From NCBI RefSeq assembly GCF_001544355.1, contig NZ_BCQI01000029.1, forward strand, positions 1 to 34,191: a stretch of DNA of 34,191 nt, given 5' to 3'. Source of the stretch: Alicyclobacillus acidiphilus NBRC 100859 (GTDB taxonomy: Bacteria; Bacillota; Bacilli; Alicyclobacillales; Alicyclobacillaceae). Positions 1 through 7,962 of this stretch are shown here, in pieces. The position numbers and the translations under genes were made by a program. Numbering within the stretch: the first letter of the stretch is position 1; each line of letters begins with the position of its first letter. The notes beneath the pieces are model-generated. The model was not told the origin of the DNA, made no database searches, and saw nothing but the letters and a program-made list of their open reading frames with translations.

Positions 1-443
1 ATACGATTCTTAAGAATACTGATATGCTTATTACTAAATGATACGCCTCATGTGTTGACGTAGAGTTAGTTCATTGTTCACTCGACCGGTCGGAAGAATT
101 GTTGGAAGATAAAACCTAAGCTTTTCGTCAATCACAACCGGCGATGGTGATTGGCGAGTATTAGATGAGGTGTCTTTGCGATGAACGTATAAAATCGTAT
201 TGTTGGCCCTCCTTCCGCCGCCACTGTCCTTCGAACGATGAGGAGAGAGCGGCAAATTAGAAAGCTTCGCTTGATTGAAGTGAAGATTCGTTAGGTGGTG
301 CAATTTAAACTTTGCGATAACGTCACTAAAAAATGTATCGCTCAGCGGTACTACACATGCTTACCTGAGACTTATAGTTGAATCTGTATTAATGGACAAC
401 AATCAAGAGATATTCGGGCATTACTGAGGGGGCGAACGCGTGT
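1..443. other. Leader region without a supportable gene
   Basis: No convincing coding region is visible on either strand. The longest open frame, on the minus strand at 34-303, has low-complexity content, no ribosome binding site and no family resemblance. A plus-strand frame near 190-292 is short and lacks a start. The last 20 bases carry the purine-rich ribosome binding site (about 425-433) of the flippase gene. I saw no clear promoter or terminator. Confidence 0.5.
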
Positions 444-1904
444 ATGGGAGAAGGCCGTAACTTCAGAACGATCGCCGTGAGGGGCGCAAGTGTGACTGTA
501 ATCGGGCAAGGAGTGAAGTTGCTCCTTAATACCGCGTCGATCGTTGTCTTGGCTAGGATCCTGACACCTGAGGACTATGGGATAGTCGGGATGGCGGCGG
601 TGGTCTTTTCATTCATTTCTCTTCTAAAGGACTTGGGGTTAACGTTTAGTATCGTCCAGTCACCGGATGTGAATGACGAGCAATTGAGTTCGCTCTTTTG
701 GACAAACCTAATTTTTGGCTTCCTTTTGTGTGGATCCGGAATTCTAATTTCACCGTTCCTTGCGAGGCTCTATGGTGAGGCGCGGGTTGCCCAGGCGATG
801 GAGATTTATTCCCTAGACTTCGTCTTATCAGGCCTTATTACGGTTCATCAATCACTTGTAAGGCGAAAAATGCTATTTAAGCGGTTGGTTACTATCGACG
901 TCTCTAGTACGTTCGTTGGCTTGGGTGCAAGCGTTATGTTGGCTCTTCTGGGATGTGGGTATATTTCCCCTATCATAGGGGCTATAGCTACGGACTGTTG
1001 CACAGCTGTTATGGTGTGGTTTGTGGCACAATGGCGTCCAAAGGCGATGTTAAGGTGGTCTTCAATGAAGGATTTGATGGGATTTGGAGGGCAGTTGATG
1101 GGGTTCAACATTTTGAATTTTTTGTCTCGAAACCTAGACAACTTCTTGGTTGGTAAATACATAGGCCCTACCGCACTCGGATCTTATTCTCGGGCATATA
1201 GTCTTTTCCTTCAACCAATTAATCAGATTAATCTGCCCATATCGTACGTTGCTACTCCCGTGCTTAGCAGGCTGAGGGATTCAGAGGACAGTTACCGGCG
1301 TGCGTACACACAAATTCTTCAGATTGTTACTCTAGCAGCATTTCCTTTAGTTATTTATTTATATTTTTCTTCGAGTGCTCTTGTGTCGCTATTTCTCGGG
1401 GACAAATGGATAACTGTAACGCCTATACTGCGGTTCTTGTCAATCGTTGGTTTGGTACAGCCAATTTCGAACACCACGGGGTGGCTGTTTGTGAGTCAAG
1501 GTAGAGCAAAGGATCAGCTGATTTGGGGAGTAATAGACAGTGTCCTTACAATAGCTGCTTTTATCGCCGGTCTTCCTTGGGGCGTTGAAGGTGTGGCAGC
1601 GTTCTATTCTATTACTGGCGTAGTTATCAGGACTCCAATTCTCATTTGGATAGTTGGTCGCAAAGGCCCGGTGCGGAGCCATGACTTGGTGAAGACTAGC
1701 CTTCCAGCTCTAGGTATAGGCGCGGTCCTGGTCGCGGAACTTAGCATCTGCGAATATGCACTTCGGTTGCCAAGTCCCTTGGTCGTAGCAGTGGTTAATC
1801 TATTAATTGTCCTAATGACAAGTCTTGGACTAGTCTTTCTGAAGAAACAAGGGAGAGATGGCATTCGAAGATTTGTTAAAGAAGTGAGTAAAGCGATGGG
1901 GTGA
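444..1904 (+). CDS. Wzx-like polysaccharide flippase
   Basis: This 486-residue integral membrane protein resembles the MATE/MOP-superfamily oligosaccharide flippases (Wzx/TuaB type), which move undecaprenyl-linked sugar repeat units across the cytoplasmic membrane. The sequence shows an amphipathic N-terminus, then many hydrophobic segments spread over the whole length. The early stretch ARILTPEDYGIVGMAAV is the typical first-helix/loop signature of the family, and LxxLGLTFSIVQS follows. Length is normal (450-500). The ATG is preceded by GAGGGGGCG with about 10 bases between. Downstream is UDP-glucose dehydrogenase, which makes UDP-glucuronate, so a role in export of an acidic exopolysaccharide is a reasonable inference. 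Base composition is clearly lower in GC than in the catabolic operons, as is common in surface-polysaccharide loci. Family assignment is firm; the substrate is unknown. Confidence 0.88.
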   Translation: MGEGRNFRTIAVRGASVTVIGQGVKLLLNTASIVVLARILTPEDYGIVGMAAVVFSFISLLKDLGLTFSIVQSPDVNDEQLSSLFWTNLIFGFLLCGSGILISPFLARLYGEARVAQAMEIYSLDFVLSGLITVHQSLVRRKMLFKRLVTIDVSSTFVGLGASVMLALLGCGYISPIIGAIATDCCTAVMVWFVAQWRPKAMLRWSSMKDLMGFGGQLMGFNILNFLSRNLDNFLVGKYIGPTALGSYSRAYSLFLQPINQINLPISYVATPVLSRLRDSEDSYRRAYTQILQIVTLAAFPLVIYLYFSSSALVSLFLGDKWITVTPILRFLSIVGLVQPISNTTGWLFVSQGRAKDQLIWGVIDSVLTIAAFIAGLPWGVEGVAAFYSITGVVIRTPILIWIVGRKGPVRSHDLVKTSLPALGIGAVLVAELSICEYALRLPSPLVVAVVNLLIVLMTSLGLVFLKKQGRDGIRRFVKEVSKAMG

Positions 1905-1927
1905 CCAGTGACAGAGCTGCTAATGCA

Positions 1928-2150
1928 GCAATAGCGGTCGGGAGCATAGGTTTTGCATTTACTACACGAATGGTGTACACGACATTGCGTTTGCTACAGT
2001 TGGCACACCTTTTCTTCCAAGCGGAGAGGCGAATCCTAAAGCACCGAACCTAGAATACAGGAGCAAGGCAACGATACGCCTCGAAGGTAACCTGACGGGG
2101 CGAAGAAGAGTGCCTGCCTATAGTCTCATATACGACCGCACTGGTCAGAT
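1928..2150 (+). pseudogene. Decayed UDP-glucose 6-dehydrogenase fragment
   Basis: Translation from 1981 (frame of 1981) gives DIAFATVGTPFLPSGEA, which matches the conserved UGDH stretch that the intact downstream gene carries as DIAFIAVGTPSLSTGEA. The residues that follow (NLEY..KATIRL..NLTG) fit the next UGDH helix loosely. Just upstream, the piece matching the preceding UGDH strand (GSIGFAFTTRM) lies in a different frame (that of 1901), so a frameshift near 1975-1980 is needed to join them. No start, no Rossmann GxGxxG and no catalytic Cys segment are found, and stops end all frames by about 2230. This is a short remnant, diverged at base level from the neighbour, so it is an old copy or one of foreign origin. 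Boundaries are approximate. Confidence 0.55.
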
Positions 2151-2412
2151 GACTTTTACGGCTCGCTCGGCACCGTAATTCGCACGGGCAAGTATACACC
2201 AATTGACGCGACACCGCATTCCATCTGAATTCACTTCTTCATAAATTTTCACTGTATAAAAAATCCTAGCATAGAAGTGATTATGAATTATAGAACATGA
2301 AGGCAGCTCTATGTGCTATCATAAGTGTATGTCATAGGCTAGGCGAGCATTGGTCTGAGCGTGGGCTTCAACTCGATATAGGCCGGTTTCGGGGTTAGAG
2401 GGGGCGGGTCGT
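2151..2412. other. AT-rich spacer upstream of UDP-glucose dehydrogenase
   Basis: There is no supportable gene. A perfect 8-bp inverted repeat, TCACTTCT at 2231-2238 and AGAAGTGA at 2273-2280, brackets a TATAAA box at 2255-2260 that is preceded by TG. This could be a regulated promoter for the dehydrogenase gene, but the -35 match is poor. A frame at about 2124-2228 (ending TGA) encodes a peptide containing YGSLGTVIRTGKYTPID, which I could not assign and which lacks a start. The final 17 bases hold the ribosome binding site for the next gene. Confidence 0.4.
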
Positions 2413-3732
2413 TTGATAGTAACGGTTGTTGGTACGGGCTATGTAGGTTTAGTCACCGGTCTGGCTTTTGCGAAGCTAGGGCACGAAGTCATTTGCATCG
2501 ATAAGGAAGAATCAAAGATTGATGCGTTAAAAAGAGCACAGGCTCCGATTTTTGAGCCGGGACTTGAAGAACTGTTGAAGGAGCAGACAACCAACGGGAA
2601 TATTCGGTTTGCGACTTCGATGTCTGTCCCTTGGTCATCGGATATCGCATTCATTGCGGTAGGTACCCCATCCCTGTCCACTGGCGAAGCAGATCTCACG
2701 GCGGTATTTGAAGTCGTAGACGAACTGGCGCAAATGCTCCAACGGAACAGCATAATTGGCACGAAAAGCACGGTTCCAGTCGGAACAGCTCATAAAATAA
2801 GAATGCGTCTAGCCCTCCTAGGTAGGCAGGATATCTCAGTGGTGTCAGTGCCCGAATTTCTTCGCGAAGGAAGCGCGATTCACGATACGTTCCATCCTAG
2901 TAGGCTGGTATTTGGCGTCCGTGACCAAAGAAGTGAACAGGTACTCCGTGAACTGCATGCGGGATTGGACGCGCCTATAGTCGTCACCGAGAATGAGACA
3001 GCAGAGATGATTAAATATGCATCGAACGCGTTCCTGGCCACAAAAATCTCCTTTATCAATGAAATTGCAAATATTTGCGATAGAGTTGGTGCGGATGTTG
3101 CAACGGTGTCAAGGGCCATGGGATTGGATCCGCGCATTGGCTCATCGTTCTTGAGGGCTGGACTGGGGTACGGCGGATCATGCTTTCCCAAGGACACCAA
3201 GGCTCTGGTCAATATTGCTGGACAAGCCGACTATGATTTCCTTCTTCTCAAAGCAGTTGTTGAAGTCAATCAATTGCAACGACTTCGACCGTTGTCCAAA
3301 TTGCGCGAGTGGTTAGGGGAACTCCGAGGCAAGACGGTTACGCTTCTAGGAACCGCATTTAAGCCAGGAACTGACGACGTTCGTGAGTCACCTGCGCTTG
3401 ATCTCGCGCAAGTGCTAGAGGCTGACGGCGTGATCGTACGCTTTTGCGACCCTGTTGTACGCAGTTTGGAAGGTGTGTTCGGCGACCCAATCGATGTCAT
3501 TGCGGATGCTTACGAAGCACTAACCGATGCGGACGCAGCGGTCCTAGTAACTGAATGGAACGAGTTCATTGAATTGGACTGGGCGCACGTTGCCGACATT
3601 ATGGCGTCGCCATATATATTTGACGGACGGAACGTGCTTGATCCGAGAAAAATGCGGACATGCGGGATTGTTCTGTCTAACATTGGGATGTCTGCCGCTT
3701 CACAAAACTTGACGGGGGCAAATCAATTGTAA
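2413..3732 (+). CDS. UDP-glucose 6-dehydrogenase
   Basis: The enzyme oxidises UDP-glucose to UDP-glucuronate with two NAD+ in the cytosol, supplying uronic acid for surface polysaccharides. The 439 residues match the family length. The N-terminal Rossmann motif VVGTGYVG lies at residues 5-12. KSTVPVGT follows in the first domain, and PEFLREGSA begins the central linker. The catalytic cysteine is Cys257 in YGGSCFPKD. The C-terminal UDP-binding domain has GTAFKPGTDDVRESP. The start is a TTG at 2413, chosen because the Rossmann strand begins immediately and AGAGGGGGCGGG sits at a normal distance upstream. A decayed paralogue lies just upstream and a flippase before that, which fits an exopolysaccharide locus. 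The same family includes other nucleotide-sugar dehydrogenases such as UDP-mannuronate enzymes, but the motifs favour UDP-glucose. Confidence 0.93.
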   Translation: MIVTVVGTGYVGLVTGLAFAKLGHEVICIDKEESKIDALKRAQAPIFEPGLEELLKEQTTNGNIRFATSMSVPWSSDIAFIAVGTPSLSTGEADLTAVFEVVDELAQMLQRNSIIGTKSTVPVGTAHKIRMRLALLGRQDISVVSVPEFLREGSAIHDTFHPSRLVFGVRDQRSEQVLRELHAGLDAPIVVTENETAEMIKYASNAFLATKISFINEIANICDRVGADVATVSRAMGLDPRIGSSFLRAGLGYGGSCFPKDTKALVNIAGQADYDFLLLKAVVEVNQLQRLRPLSKLREWLGELRGKTVTLLGTAFKPGTDDVRESPALDLAQVLEADGVIVRFCDPVVRSLEGVFGDPIDVIADAYEALTDADAAVLVTEWNEFIELDWAHVADIMASPYIFDGRNVLDPRKMRTCGIVLSNIGMSAASQNLTGANQL

Positions 3733-3824
3733 ATTCCTCAGTTTTCTTCAGCCCCTGTTGTGTTCGTCAATCGAAAGCTTGACCGGGGCGCTAACGGAAT
3801 TGTTGACAAAGAGATTGGAATGGG

Positions 3825-4217
3825 ATGAATCAAGAGCTAGAGTTCCCCCTCAATGAATTCTTCAGTCAGATAAAGTTATCAGCCGCCAGTACATCTAGAG
3901 ATTTCGAGGTGTCGGAACTTAAGAAGGATCTCACACTGTTGGATGAATTCGAAGCGGTGCCGGGAGTACATCTCTTCACACAACACGGAGTCATGAAGTA
4001 CGTAGGCAGGGCATTGTCATCGGGACTGAAGAGCCGAATTAAGGACCGGATAAAGAATCGCACTTCGAGTCCAAATGGATGGCATATATTCATTCAAGAT
4101 GAGCAAGTCATGTGTAAATTAATAATTTTTCCAAGGTCAGATTGGTTCTTCGCTGTAGCCCTGGAGGTACTTCTAATTTCAAAATTCAATCCGAGATTTA
4201 ATCGCAGAGTTGGGTAA
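3825..4217 (+). CDS. GIY-YIG-like small nuclease-domain protein
   Basis: This 130-residue protein resembles a stand-alone GIY-YIG domain. The region from about residue 47 runs PGVHLF, then MKYVGRA (the YIG half), then an arginine/lysine-rich helix with SGLKSRIKDRIKNR. Near the C-terminus ALEVLLISKFNPRFN places the catalytic glutamate and the NP.FN ending common to these small proteins. The first tyrosine of the GIY half is replaced by His (GVH), so catalytic competence is uncertain. About 45 N-terminal residues are unassigned. The upstream ribosome binding site is weak. Single-domain members are often of unknown role in DNA repair or mobile elements. Nothing nearby shows an intron or homing context. 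Confidence 0.6.
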   Translation: MNQELEFPLNEFFSQIKLSAASTSRDFEVSELKKDLTLLDEFEAVPGVHLFTQHGVMKYVGRALSSGLKSRIKDRIKNRTSSPNGWHIFIQDEQVMCKLIIFPRSDWFFAVALEVLLISKFNPRFNRRVG

Positions 4218-4579
4218 CCGCCGTCCTTCGGTGTTACTGACGTAACGTAGTGTCCGGAAACTGACCGCTTAAGTTGACCACGAATCGACGGATTCAGTGT
4301 CCAAGAGTTTTTACAGGAATAGGAAGGAGCTTGGCCAGCCCTTCCCAAAGTGTTTCTATAGGTCGACCCTAACCGCGTATCGTCGGTTTCTAAGAGGCCT
4401 CACAGCGATTTCCACCAACTTAAATATGCCAACCGCGGTAAGCAACCGACCATCAGACAGTGCCTCTACGCTTCATAACACACACGACAAACTCTTTTCC
4501 CACCCCACCTGTGCCGAAATACCCAATCAGCAACACAAAAAGACTATTGATCGAGCTTCAATTGCCTGATACCTTAAAT
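4218..4579. other. Intergenic region before the LacI operator
   Basis: There is no gene I can support. The open frame here is only an in-frame extension upstream of the LacI start and has no matching domain content. The stretch around 4250-4312 has short repeated pieces (ACTGACC, TTGACC, two TGTCC) that faintly recall the end of an insertion sequence. No transposase remnant or target duplication is seen. A TTGATC at 4547-4552 could be a -35 element, but the matching -10 is weak. Confidence 0.4.
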
Positions 4580-4627
4580 GCAAACGATTACGCAAACGTT
4601 TGCGCCATCGTTTGCGTAATCGTTTGC
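4580..4627. promoter_or_regulatory. Nested palindromic LacI-family operator
   Basis: Two 19-bp arms, 4580-4598 and 4609-4627, are perfect reverse complements around a 10-bp spacer. Inside is a separate perfect 14-bp palindrome, CGCAAACGTTTGCG at 4591-4604, the classic shape of a LacI-family operator with a central CG. Four copies of the half-site GCAAACG/CGTTTGC result, plus a partial fifth (CGTTTG, 4643-4648). It lies 34 bp before the lacI start, so autoregulation and control of the whole sugar operon are likely. The DNA is the direct observation; binding is inferred. Confidence 0.85.
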
Positions 4628-4660
4628 TCGGCATTTGCTTATCGTTTGGGATGTGATGAA

Positions 4661-5680
4661 GTGAGCACAATCAAAGATGTTGCAAGGGTTGCTGGAGTCT
4701 CAACGACGACGGTGTCCCACGTGTTGAATCGAACCCGGTTTGTTTCGCCGGAGACGGTGGAGAAGGTCATGCAGGCTGTTGAGGCGCTGCAGTTCAACTT
4801 GAATACGGTTGCAAGAAATCTTCGCGCTTCCAAGACAAAGATGATAGGTGTTCTGATTCCGGACTTGTATGGATCGTTTTTTACCGACTTGATTCGGGCC
4901 ATTGAGCGGGAGCTTGAGGCAAATGGATACAAATTTTTTCTGTTTCACTCGGATCGAAAGGCGGAGCGAGAGGCCGACTTTATTCGTCAGTTGGTGGGTT
5001 ATAAAGTCGACGGGCTGATTGTCGCGGTGACGGATCCGGTGGAGAATGGCTCCTTATACGAATGGATTCAATCGCAGGACATACCTATCGTCTTTGTGGA
5101 TCGGGCGCCGCCGGAAGGCATCTCTGGTCCGACTGTGACAACCAATAACTTTGACGCGGCGTTGTCGGCGGTACAGCATCTCTTTGCATCTTACCGAGAA
5201 GTACCGATGATCACGCAATCGCCGGCGCCTACGCCAATTTTGGAACGTGAAGCGGCGTATCACGAGGCTTGCAAACTGTTTGGTAAGAGCCCGCGAGTGT
5301 ACACGATGGATGGCTGGGGTTCGGACGTTGGGTATCGGCAAATGGAGAAGATTCTCGCGGACCGTGGTTCTGACCCTGTTGGCGTCTTCTGCGTGACGAA
5401 CTCGGTGACTCGTGGGGCGTTTCAGAGCTTGAAGGAAAACGGGATCGCCATTCCGGACGAGGTTGGTCTGGTGGGATTCGACGATGCTTCCTGGACGACG
5501 CTTGTGACGCCGGAGGTAACGGTCGTGCGGACTCAGCCGATGGAGATGGGGATTCGCGCGGTGCGGCGCTTGATGGCTCGGCTGAGTGAAGAGGACGCGT
5601 CCGAATCGGTTCATGACTTGATTGATGCGGAGCTGATTATTCGACATTCGTCCATACGGCAAAGGGAGACGGCACAATGA
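4661..5680 (+). CDS. LacI-family transcriptional regulator
   Basis: This is a sugar-responsive DNA-binding repressor of 339 residues, the normal family length. The N-terminal helix-turn-helix is STIKDVARVAGVSTTTVSHV at residues 2-21, followed by the hinge helix region NLNTVARNLRASKTK. A periplasmic-binding-protein-like effector domain then starts at IGVLIPDLYGSFF and includes the conserved VGLVGFDDASW near the C-terminus. The GTG start at 4661 puts the HTH at the very N-terminus. The open frame extends about 200 bases further upstream, but those codons run through the operator and have no domain content. GGGATGTGATG lies just upstream as ribosome binding site. The gene leads the operon, overlapping the kinase by 4 bases. 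The effector is probably the imported sugar or its phosphate, which is inferred. Confidence 0.93.
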   Translation: MSTIKDVARVAGVSTTTVSHVLNRTRFVSPETVEKVMQAVEALQFNLNTVARNLRASKTKMIGVLIPDLYGSFFTDLIRAIERELEANGYKFFLFHSDRKAEREADFIRQLVGYKVDGLIVAVTDPVENGSLYEWIQSQDIPIVFVDRAPPEGISGPTVTTNNFDAALSAVQHLFASYREVPMITQSPAPTPILEREAAYHEACKLFGKSPRVYTMDGWGSDVGYRQMEKILADRGSDPVGVFCVTNSVTRGAFQSLKENGIAIPDEVGLVGFDDASWTTLVTPEVTVVRTQPMEMGIRAVRRLMARLSEEDASESVHDLIDAELIIRHSSIRQRETAQ

Positions 5681-6606
5681 TTCGGGTTCTTGGGGCAAAT
5701 CCAGCGATGGATCGAACACATATCATTCAAGCTTTGCATCTTGGGGAAGTGAATCGCGTCGATTCGACGAGGGCGTTTGCGGGTGGAAAAGGACTTGATG
5801 TGGCGAGAACGGTCCGTCGCCTTGGGATACCGGTTGCGGCGTACGGCTTTCTTGGCGGCGAGATTGGCGATGCCGTGCGAAGTGCGTGCAGGGCGGCTGG
5901 GGTGGAAGATCGGCACACTCAAATTTCTGACAATACGAGAGTGTGCAACATCTATCTCGAGCAGGAAACGAAACGGGTGACGGTGGTCAATGAGCAGGGA
6001 CCGTTCGTCACGGAACAAGAACAAGCGTCGCTTGTTCAGCAACTGCTTTCCGACGTGGAGGATGGAGATTTCGTCGTTTTTTCCGGAAGCGTGCCAACGG
6101 GTGTGCCGGATGACTTCTACGCGCGGATGATCCGCAGGTTGGCGACCAAGCGAGTCTACACCATCGTGGACGCGGGCGGGAATTTGTTGAAGGAAGCCGT
6201 TGCGGCAAGACCGTGGATGATTAAGCCGAACATCCACGAGTTTAAGCAAGTGTATCCGAACGTGACGGATGAATTGCATTTGCCGGCCGTCATGAAAGAC
6301 ATCGTCGCAAGCGGTATCTCACATGTCGTTGTCACGCTCGGAGAGAAGGGCTGCGTTGCGGCGAGCGCCGACCGCCTGTTTTATGTGCGGGTCCCTTCGG
6401 TGGAAGTGGTGAACCCCATTGCGTCTGGAGACACCTTCATAGGCGGATTCCTCGCGAAGTACGTGGAAGCTGGCGATTTTGAACGCTCGGTACGGTTTGC
6501 GAGCGCGTGTGCCATGGCGAACGCGATGAACGCCATGCCTGAGCTACCGCAGAACTATGACTTGGATGACCTGACAGAGTCAACCAAGGTGGAGGCGGCT
6601 GGATGA
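5677..6606 (+). CDS. PfkB-family sugar-phosphate kinase (1-phosphofructokinase/tagatose-6-P kinase type)
   Basis: This is a 309-residue ATP-dependent ribokinase-fold kinase. The substrate-binding motif AGGKGLDVARTVRRLG is at about residues 34-49. VFSGSVPTGVPDDFY and KPNIHEF, typical of the FruK/LacC/TagK branch, follow. The signature VNPIASGDTFIGGF carries the catalytic base Asp252. Members phosphorylate a ketose monophosphate to the 1,6-bisphosphate. Its ATG overlaps the lacI stop (ATGA) and has AGGGAGA upstream. Followed by an FGGY kinase and a bisphosphate aldolase, it most plausibly makes the aldolase substrate. Fructose-, tagatose- or sorbose-phosphate cannot be told apart from sequence. 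Confidence 0.88.
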   Translation: MIRVLGANPAMDRTHIIQALHLGEVNRVDSTRAFAGGKGLDVARTVRRLGIPVAAYGFLGGEIGDAVRSACRAAGVEDRHTQISDNTRVCNIYLEQETKRVTVVNEQGPFVTEQEQASLVQQLLSDVEDGDFVVFSGSVPTGVPDDFYARMIRRLATKRVYTIVDAGGNLLKEAVAARPWMIKPNIHEFKQVYPNVTDELHLPAVMKDIVASGISHVVVTLGEKGCVAASADRLFYVRVPSVEVVNPIASGDTFIGGFLAKYVEAGDFERSVRFASACAMANAMNAMPELPQNYDLDDLTESTKVEAAG

Positions 6607-7925
6607 AGACCATCGGGATCGACATGGGGACAACCAACACGAAGGCGATCTTGTTCGATCCCTTGCGTGCGACAGTCGTTCAAAAGGTCAGCGCCCCGAC
6701 CCCGGTGACGGAAGGGCCATGGGGAACGGTTCGGGATGCCGAACAACTCGTTGACCTGGTGAAATCACTGATCCTCGATTTGGGAAAGCTAGCGGATCTA
6801 TCGGATGTTGTCGGGCTGTCTGTGAGCTCGGTCGGCGAAGAGGTTGTTCTGCTGGACGACAAGCATCGGCCGCTCTGTCCGGTGATTCCGTGGTACGACG
6901 CTCGCAGTTGGGGCGAGCGCGACCAGTTCTTTGAGACGTATGGGACCGCGGTGTTTGCCGGTGTGAATCCGGGACCATGGTACACCTTGTTCAAATTGCT
7001 GTGGTGGAAACGGCACAGTCCGCAAATCATGCGGCAGGCGCACCGATTCACCGACATTGGAAGCTTTATCCTCGGGACACTCTGCGGGCGATATGTGATG
7101 GATTGGTCGCATGCGTCGAGGTCAGGCGCTTTCAATCTCGTCACCAAGTCGTGGAGCGAGGCTGTGATTGAAGCGGCGGGGCTGTCGAATGCGATATTTC
7201 CAGAGTTGGTTCCGTCCGGAGCGAATATCGGATCGATGGACGATCACGTGGCCGAAGAGCTTGGACTGCCAAGCGGGGTGCTGATCTACGCTGGCGGACA
7301 TGATCACTTCTGCGCGGCCTATGCTGGCGGGGTTCGACATCCCGGAGACATTCTGGTATCCGCGGGAACGTCGGAAGCGTGTTTTGTGTTGCTCGATAGG
7401 CCAATCCAGGACGTCAGCTGTCGTTTTCCGGCTGAACAAGGGTGCTTTGTGGATGACGAATTGTATTACCTGATGATCTCCATACCTTCGGGGCACCACT
7501 TTCAGCAGTGGAAGAAGTTGATGTACGGGGATTCAGACGACGATGTGATTTATCGCGAAATGTCCCGTGTACCGCCGGGGAGTGAAGGGCATCGGTTCGC
7601 ATTGGCGGATGATCTGACAACCTGGACACTGACGGGAACAGACCGGTTCGTGAATCGGGGTGTTCTCATGAGGGCCATTCACGAGGGATTGGCGGAGACA
7701 TCGAAAGAGATTGTCGATGTCCTCTCTGCTCTATCGAATCAGGAAGGTCAGCTCTATGTCACCGGTAAACCTGCTTCGAAAGAGTTTTGGCGGAAGCTGC
7801 GGGCTGATGTTTACGATAGAGAATTTCAGATCATTCGCGAGGTTGAATCGGCAGCGCTGGGTGTTGCCATGATGGCGAGCCGCGCTTGCGAAGAAGAGAC
7901 TTCGAGGACCGGTCGGATTGGATGA
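6603..7925 (+). CDS. FGGY-family carbohydrate kinase
   Basis: This is a two-domain actin-fold sugar kinase of 440 residues, shorter than the usual 480-510. The first phosphate-binding motif IGIDMGTTNTKA is at residues 4-15. SVSSVGEEVVLLD replaces the SxQxHG-type substrate segment of xylulokinases. YAGGHDHFCAAYAGG holds the putative catalytic aspartate, and SAGTSEA is the second nucleotide-binding turn. The C-terminal adenosine segment is compact, with VTGKPASKEF followed by ESAALGVAMM. It overlaps the PfkB gene by ATGA and has AAGGTGGAGG upstream. In this operon it probably makes the first phosphorylation of the imported or isomerised ketose, before PfkB acts. Sequence does not identify the sugar. 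Confidence 0.87.
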   Translation: MKTIGIDMGTTNTKAILFDPLRATVVQKVSAPTPVTEGPWGTVRDAEQLVDLVKSLILDLGKLADLSDVVGLSVSSVGEEVVLLDDKHRPLCPVIPWYDARSWGERDQFFETYGTAVFAGVNPGPWYTLFKLLWWKRHSPQIMRQAHRFTDIGSFILGTLCGRYVMDWSHASRSGAFNLVTKSWSEAVIEAAGLSNAIFPELVPSGANIGSMDDHVAEELGLPSGVLIYAGGHDHFCAAYAGGVRHPGDILVSAGTSEACFVLLDRPIQDVSCRFPAEQGCFVDDELYYLMISIPSGHHFQQWKKLMYGDSDDDVIYREMSRVPPGSEGHRFALADDLTTWTLTGTDRFVNRGVLMRAIHEGLAETSKEIVDVLSALSNQEGQLYVTGKPASKEFWRKLRADVYDREFQIIREVESAALGVAMMASRACEEETSRTGRIG

Positions 7926-7962
7926 AGCTGCTGGACAAAGTTATCGATGGAGGGGATTCGAC

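Noticed and set aside
34-303. Minus-strand 89-residue open frame
   Set aside because: No ribosome binding site, no family resemblance and biased low-complexity content.
4250-4312. Possible insertion-sequence end with repeated ACTGACC/TTGACC pieces
   Set aside because: No transposase remnant, no partner end and no target duplication could be seen.
4460-4660. N-terminal extension of the LacI protein
   Set aside because: It runs through the operator palindrome and has no domain content; the HTH begins at GTG 4661 with its own ribosome binding site.
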